Assembly (NCBI RefSeq): GCF_001442805.1
Contig: NZ_CP011131.1
Location: 744,001 to 808,000 of the forward strand
From: Lysobacter gummosus
GTDB lineage: Bacteria > Pseudomonadota > Gammaproteobacteria > Xanthomonadales > Xanthomonadaceae
Reading direction: 5' to 3'
DNA length: 64,000 nt
In this document: piece by piece, positions 58,925 through 64,000 of the stretch
Numbering within the stretch: position 1 is the stretch's first letter
Layout of the letters: each line of letters opens with the position of its first letter
Made by a program: the position numbers and the translations under genes
The notes under the pieces: model-generated
What the model was told of the DNA's origin: nothing
The model's input: the letters and a program-made list of their open reading frames with translations, nothing else
Databases searched by the model: none

Positions 58925-59674
58925 TCAGCGCGTACCGCCGCCGGCCAGCAACTGCTCGCCGGTGAGCCAGTACGAATCGTCCGAGGCCAGGAACACCGCG
59001 ATCGACGCGATGTCGTTGGGCTGGCCGATGCGGCCCAGCGGCGTCTGTCCGACCGCCCAGGTTTCGAAGTCCGAACCGATGAAGCCGGCCGACACCGTGC
59101 CCTCGGTTTCGATCATGCCCGGGTTGAGCGAATTGACCCGGATCTTGCGCGGGCCCAGTTCGCGCGAAAGCACGCCGGTGATCGCGTCCACCGCGCCCTT
59201 GGTGCCGGTGTAGACCGCGCTGTCGGCGGGCGTGATGCGGCTGACGACCGAGCCGATGTTGATGATGCTGGCGCCTTCGCCCAGATGCGGCGACGCCGCC
59301 TGGGTGGTCAGCAGCAGGCCGAGCACGTTGACGTTGAACTGCTGGTGGAAGTGTTCTTCCGTGATTTCCGCCAGCGGCGCGAACGCGTAGACACCGGAGT
59401 TGTTGACCAGGGTATCGAGACGGCCGAACTGCTTGATCGTGGCATCGACGATGGCCTTGGCGTCGGCGGCCTTGGACACGTCGCCCTGCACGGCGATGGC
59501 CTTGCCGCCGGCCGCTTCGATGGCCGCGACCACGGCGTCGGCGCCGGCCTTGCTGGAGGCGTAGTTGACCGCGACCGACGCGCCCTGCGCGGCCAGCGAT
59601 TTGGCGATGGCCGCGCCGATGCCCTTGGATGCGCCGGTGACCAGGGCGACCTTGCCTGCGAGTTTGTTGCTCAT
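58925..59674 (-). CDS. SDR family oxidoreductase (glucose dehydrogenase/FabG-like)
   Basis: The 249-residue protein has the classical SDR cofactor motif TGASKGIG, NNSGVYAF (NNAG-like), the catalytic Tyr-Lys as YTGTKGAV with Ser upstream (GSVVSR), and the C-terminal LASDDSYWLTGEQLLAGGG. It is NAD(P)-dependent; substrate unknown. Start at 59674 (MSNKLAGKVALVTG). It is divergent from an ArsR-type regulator with an operator-like dyad between them. Confidence 0.93.
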   Translation of the reverse strand: MSNKLAGKVALVTGASKGIGAAIAKSLAAQGASVAVNYASSKAGADAVVAAIEAAGGKAIAVQGDVSKAADAKAIVDATIKQFGRLDTLVNNSGVYAFAPLAEITEEHFHQQFNVNVLGLLLTTQAASPHLGEGASIINIGSVVSRITPADSAVYTGTKGAVDAITGVLSRELGPRKIRVNSLNPGMIETEGTVSAGFIGSDFETWAVGQTPLGRIGQPNDIASIAVFLASDDSYWLTGEQLLAGGGTR

Positions 59675-59722
59675 GACGGTTGATTCCTGTGGGGGTGGGT
59701 GAAGTGGGGTTAAATTCCAATG

Positions 59723-59748
59723 GTTCAAAACATATGAACTATTGAACT
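59723..59748. promoter_or_regulatory. Operator-like dyad between SDR and ArsR-type genes
   Basis: GTTCA-AAACATA-TGAAC (59723-59739) is a perfect 5-7-5 inverted repeat, followed by another TTGAAC half-site (59743-59748). It lies 30 bases before the regulator start and 49 bases before the SDR start, suited to controlling both. Confidence 0.65.
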
Positions 59749-59776
59749 AGAAATCAAGGGCCGATAAGATGGCGCC

Positions 59777-60157
59777 ATGAAACCGCTGGTGCACCCCTCG
59801 ATCGAGGACATCACCGTGGAGGGCGTTCTCCACGCACTGTCCGACCCCGTGCGCGCGGCGATCTATGCCCAGATCGCCGGGTCGGCCTGCGCCATGAACT
59901 GCTCGAACTTCCTGCAGATCAGCGACCGCGACATCCCCAAGTCCACGCTGTCCCTGCATTTTCGCGCCTTGCGCGAGGCCGGGTTGATCCGCAGCGAGCG
60001 CCGCGGGGTGGAGATGCACAACACCACGCGTTGCGCCGATATCGAACAGCGCTTCCCCGGATTGCTGCCGGCGATCCTGCAGGCGCACGCCGCGCAATCG
60101 GCCGAGCGCGCGCGCGCGGCCAAGCGCCGCCAGAGCGCGGCGAAAAAAGCCGGCTGA
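59777..60157 (+). CDS. ArsR-type helix-turn-helix regulator
   Basis: The 126-residue protein has a winged-helix domain (about 15-95) with VEGVLHALSDPVRAAIYAQI and STLSLHFRALREAGLIRSER, typical of ArsR-family repressors; the metal-binding ELCVCDL motif is missing, so a metal response is unlikely. The C-terminus is a basic Lys/Arg/Ala tail. It probably represses the divergent SDR gene. Ligand is unknown. Confidence 0.9.
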   Translation: MKPLVHPSIEDITVEGVLHALSDPVRAAIYAQIAGSACAMNCSNFLQISDRDIPKSTLSLHFRALREAGLIRSERRGVEMHNTTRCADIEQRFPGLLPAILQAHAAQSAERARAAKRRQSAAKKAG

Positions 60158-60204
60158 TCAGGCGAAGGGGTGAGCGGCGCGGAGCGGTCCGCTCCGGCTC
60201 GCGA

Positions 60205-61509
60205 TCAATCCGGCAACACCATCGACACGCACAGGCCGCCGCCGTCGCGATTGAGCAGGGCGATGCGGCCGCCGTGCGCTTCGGCGATCTCGCGCGCCAG
60301 CGCCAGTCCCAGGCCGGTGCCGTTGCGCTTGGTCGAATAGAACGGCAGCAGCGCGTTGGATAGCACCGCATCGTTCATGCCGGTGCCGCGATCGAGAATG
60401 TCGATGCGCCAGGCATCCTGCACTCGCCGCAACTGCAGCCGCACTTCATCGGCCGGCGATCCGGATTCGTGCGCGTTCTTGAGCAGATTGATCAGGCACT
60501 GTTCGAGCTGGGCCACGTCCACCCGCGCGATCGCGTCGCCCTGCACGCCGTCGTAGGCGAAATCCACCTGGCTGCGCAGTTGTTCGACGAAGCGCGACCA
60601 TTCGATCGGCTCCAGCCGCGGCGAGGGCAGCTTGGCGAAACGCGCGTAGTCGCGGATGAAGCCTTCCAGATGGCGCGCGCGTTCTTCGATGGTCTTCAGG
60701 GCGGTCGGCAACCGTTCGTACTGGCCACGCCGCACCAGCTCGGCGCCGGAATGGGCGAGCGAGGCGATCGGCGCCAGCGAGTTGTTGAGCTCGTGGCTGA
60801 TCACCCGGATCACTTTCTTCCAGGTCTGCACTTCCTGCCGGCGCAGTTCCGCGGTGAGCTGGCGCAGCAGCACCAGTTCGTGGGCGCGGCCGTTGAGACG
60901 GAAGATGCGCCGCGACAGGTGGTAGATCTCTTCGTTCTCGATATCGCCGACGCTGAACATGCCGTCGCCGCCGCGTTCGATGGCTTCCTGCATCGGCACC
61001 GGCGCGCGCGACAACAGCTCGCGGAAATCCTGCCCTTCCAGTCTGCGGCCTTCGCCGAGCATCTTGCGCGCGGCCAGATTGCCGTGGACGATGCGCCGCG
61101 ACGGATCGACCAGCATCATCGCCACCGGCGTGTTCTGCACCATCGTGTCGAGCAGCAGTTCGCGCTGCACCAGACTCAGACGTTGTTCGCGCAGCGCGTC
61201 GCCCAGGCGGTTGTGGCTGGCGACCAGCTCGCCCAGATCGCCCTTGCCGGACCAGTTGAAGCTGATCGAATAATCGCCGTCGCGATAACTGGCGACCGAG
61301 CCGGCCAGGGCGCGGAACAGCGAATTCATCGGCGCGAACGCGCGCCGCACCTGATAGACCAGCAGCGGCGCCAGCACCGCCAGCACGATCGCCAACGCCA
61401 GCCACGGCCGCGCCAGATACTGCGACAGCCACAAGGTCGCCGCCGCGCCGACCGCGAGATAGGCCAGCGCGATCGCACTGAACACCAGACTCAAGGGTAG
61501 CCGGCGCAT
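60205..61509 (-). CDS. Sensor histidine kinase, NtrY-like
   Basis: The 434-residue protein has two N-terminal membrane helices (about 8-28 and 35-53), a HAMP-like segment, a PAS domain (about 115-210), the phosphoacceptor motif VISHELNNSLAPI with His239, and an HATPase domain with NLLKNAHESG, DRGTGM and GTGLGLAL. Its start lies nine bases after the stop of the response regulator gene. It belongs to the NtrY/NtrB-like group that signals to sigma-54 activators; stimulus unknown. Confidence 0.92.
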   Translation of the reverse strand: MRRLPLSLVFSAIALAYLAVGAAATLWLSQYLARPWLALAIVLAVLAPLLVYQVRRAFAPMNSLFRALAGSVASYRDGDYSISFNWSGKGDLGELVASHNRLGDALREQRLSLVQRELLLDTMVQNTPVAMMLVDPSRRIVHGNLAARKMLGEGRRLEGQDFRELLSRAPVPMQEAIERGGDGMFSVGDIENEEIYHLSRRIFRLNGRAHELVLLRQLTAELRRQEVQTWKKVIRVISHELNNSLAPIASLAHSGAELVRRGQYERLPTALKTIEERARHLEGFIRDYARFAKLPSPRLEPIEWSRFVEQLRSQVDFAYDGVQGDAIARVDVAQLEQCLINLLKNAHESGSPADEVRLQLRRVQDAWRIDILDRGTGMNDAVLSNALLPFYSTKRNGTGLGLALAREIAEAHGGRIALLNRDGGGLCVSMVLPD

Positions 61510-61518
61510 GATCGCTCC

Positions 61519-62880
<1,362 letters not shown>

Positions 62881-63024
62881 CAGAGTTCCGTTGTGATGAA
62901 AGAGCGCAATGCCCGCGATTGCGCCGTGCCGAGTATGCCAGCGGCGAAGCGGGGCGGCGAATCGCCGGCGCGGCGGCGACGCCCGTCGCGATGGGCAAAC
63001 AGGCCTCGCGCGCTCACGGTGCGC

Positions 63025-64000
63025 TTACTTCGCGGCCTTGGCCGCGGCGCCGCGCTGGGTCGCCGCGATCCACGCATCGATCCGCGTTTCCAGCTCGCGC
63101 AGCGGCAAGGCGCCGCCGCCGAGGATCTGGTCGTGGAAGACGCGGCGGTCGAAGCGCTTGCCCAGCTTGGCCTGCGCCCGCGCGCGCAGCTCGCGGATTT
63201 TCAGCTGACCCATCTTGTACGCCAGGGCTTGGCCGGGCCAGGCGATGTAGCGATCGGCCTCGGCCTGGATATTGGGTTCTTCCATGTCCGAGTGATCGCG
63301 CATCCACTGCACCATCTGCTCGCGGGTCCAGCGCTTGTAGTGGACGCCGGTGTCGAGCACCAGACGATTGGCGCGGATCAGTTCCTGCGAGAGCCGGCCG
63401 AAATCGCTGTACGGGTCCTGGTAGAACCCGACTTCCTTCCCCAGGTCTTCCGAATACAGGCCCCAGCCTTCGATGAAAGCGGTCTGGCCGAGCAGGGTGC
63501 GGAATTTCGGCAGCTCCGGCAGCGCGCGCGACATCGACAATTGCAGGTGATGGCCGGGCACGCCTTCGTGATAGGCGACCGCCTCGATGGTGGTCAGCAG
63601 GCGCTTTTCGGGTTCGCCGGTGTTGACCGTGATCAGGCCCGGCCGCTTGCCGTCCGGCGTGCCGGCCATGTACTGCGCGGCCGAGGCTTCCTTCTCGCGC
63701 CAGGCTTCCACCGACTGCACCTGCACCTGGGTGGTCGGCAGGGTGGCGAACAGTTCCGGCAGCTTGGTTTCCATCTTCGCCAGATACTCGCGATACAGAT
63801 CGAGAATCTGCTCGCGCGAGGTCGCATGGCGTTTGGGATCGGCGGCGACGGCCTCGCGCATGGACTTCAGGTCGGCGTAGCCCAGCGTCTTCGCGATGCG
63901 AGTCTGCTCTTTCTCGATCCGGGTCACTTCGCTCAGGCCCAGCTGGTGAATCTTCTCGGGCGAGGTCGAGGAGGTGGTGAACTGCTCGATCGCATAGCGG
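63025..64000 (-). CDS. DUF885 family metallopeptidase-like protein (C-terminal part)
   Basis: The gene runs off the right edge, so the N-terminus is missing; the last 325 codons are present. The zinc-type motif HEGVPGHHLQ and, further on, EGWGLYSEDLG match the DUF885 family, thought to be thermolysin-like metallopeptidases, usually secreted. The frame continues without a stop to base 64000. It is on the same strand as the two-component genes but 145 bases away. Confidence 0.9.
   Translation of the reverse strand, partial: RYAIEQFTTSSTSPEKIHQLGLSEVTRIEKEQTRIAKTLGYADLKSMREAVAADPKRHATSREQILDLYREYLAKMETKLPELFATLPTTQVQVQSVEAWREKEASAAQYMAGTPDGKRPGLITVNTGEPEKRLLTTIEAVAYHEGVPGHHLQLSMSRALPELPKFRTLLGQTAFIEGWGLYSEDLGKEVGFYQDPYSDFGRLSQELIRANRLVLDTGVHYKRWTREQMVQWMRDHSDMEEPNIQAEADRYIAWPGQALAYKMGQLKIRELRARAQAKLGKRFDRRVFHDQILGGGALPLRELETRIDAWIAATQRGAAAKAAK

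Overview
The window is 64 kb of GC-rich bacterial chromosome. Gene order and protein types (atpIBEFHAGDC followed within 4 kb by glmU, a lipoyl-domain LpdA next to aceF, YajQ, DUF1415, DUF2884, many (C)TCTCCCGC-type hairpin repeats) suggest a gammaproteobacterium of the Xanthomonadaceae, most likely Lysobacter or a close relative. That assignment is inference from gene content. No rRNA gene, transposase, integrase or CRISPR array was seen.

Layout. 1-2.5 kb: end of an RND efflux pump gene, its outer membrane factor and a TetR regulator, overlapping in one operon. 2.6-5.7 kb: a MocR-type regulator divergent from a DMT exporter, and a small unknown gene. 6.0-10.45 kb: a minus-strand RNA-repair module, namely two tandem tRNA-like RNAs, a slipin (SPFH) gene, an unknown gene with a four-cysteine cluster, and rtcB. 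10.8-15.2 kb: small metabolic and regulatory genes (cysteine hydrolase, ABM monooxygenase, Lrp/AsnC, polysaccharide deacetylase) and an ECF sigma factor with a probable membrane partner.

15.65-23.0 kb is the most striking part, an R-body (reb) locus. It starts with a sigma-70-family gene, continues with a small RebB, a RebB fused to a long Pro/Ala-rich leader, a 770-residue protein carrying the ordered motifs of the adenosine deaminase family, two unknown small proteins and a recently duplicated RebB pair, and ends with a Crp/Fnr-type regulator. Everything is on the plus strand. R-bodies are coiled protein ribbons that extend and rupture membranes. The deaminase-like protein inside the cluster is, as far as I know, not a described R-body component.

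23.0-45 kb: tandem repeats, tesA divergent from a YbbA/YbbP-type ABC system, rsmC-rsuA-HAD phosphatase operon, DUF1415, yajQ, a zinc alcohol dehydrogenase, transporters, an OmpW-like porin, and aceF and lpdA of the pyruvate dehydrogenase complex. A DUF2061 gene has a near-perfect Fur box just upstream. 45.2-52.8 kb: the complete F1Fo ATP synthase operon with a recognisable sigma-70 promoter; four of its intergenic spacers hold large inverted repeats. 52.8-64 kb: GtrA and two glycosyltransferase-type genes, glmU, a secreted GH18 endoglycosidase, an SDR gene divergent from an ArsR-type regulator, an NtrY/NtrX-like two-component pair and the partial gene of a DUF885 metallopeptidase-like protein.

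Start codons were chosen by Shine-Dalgarno spacing and family length where possible. Identity counts were made by eye; no database search was run.
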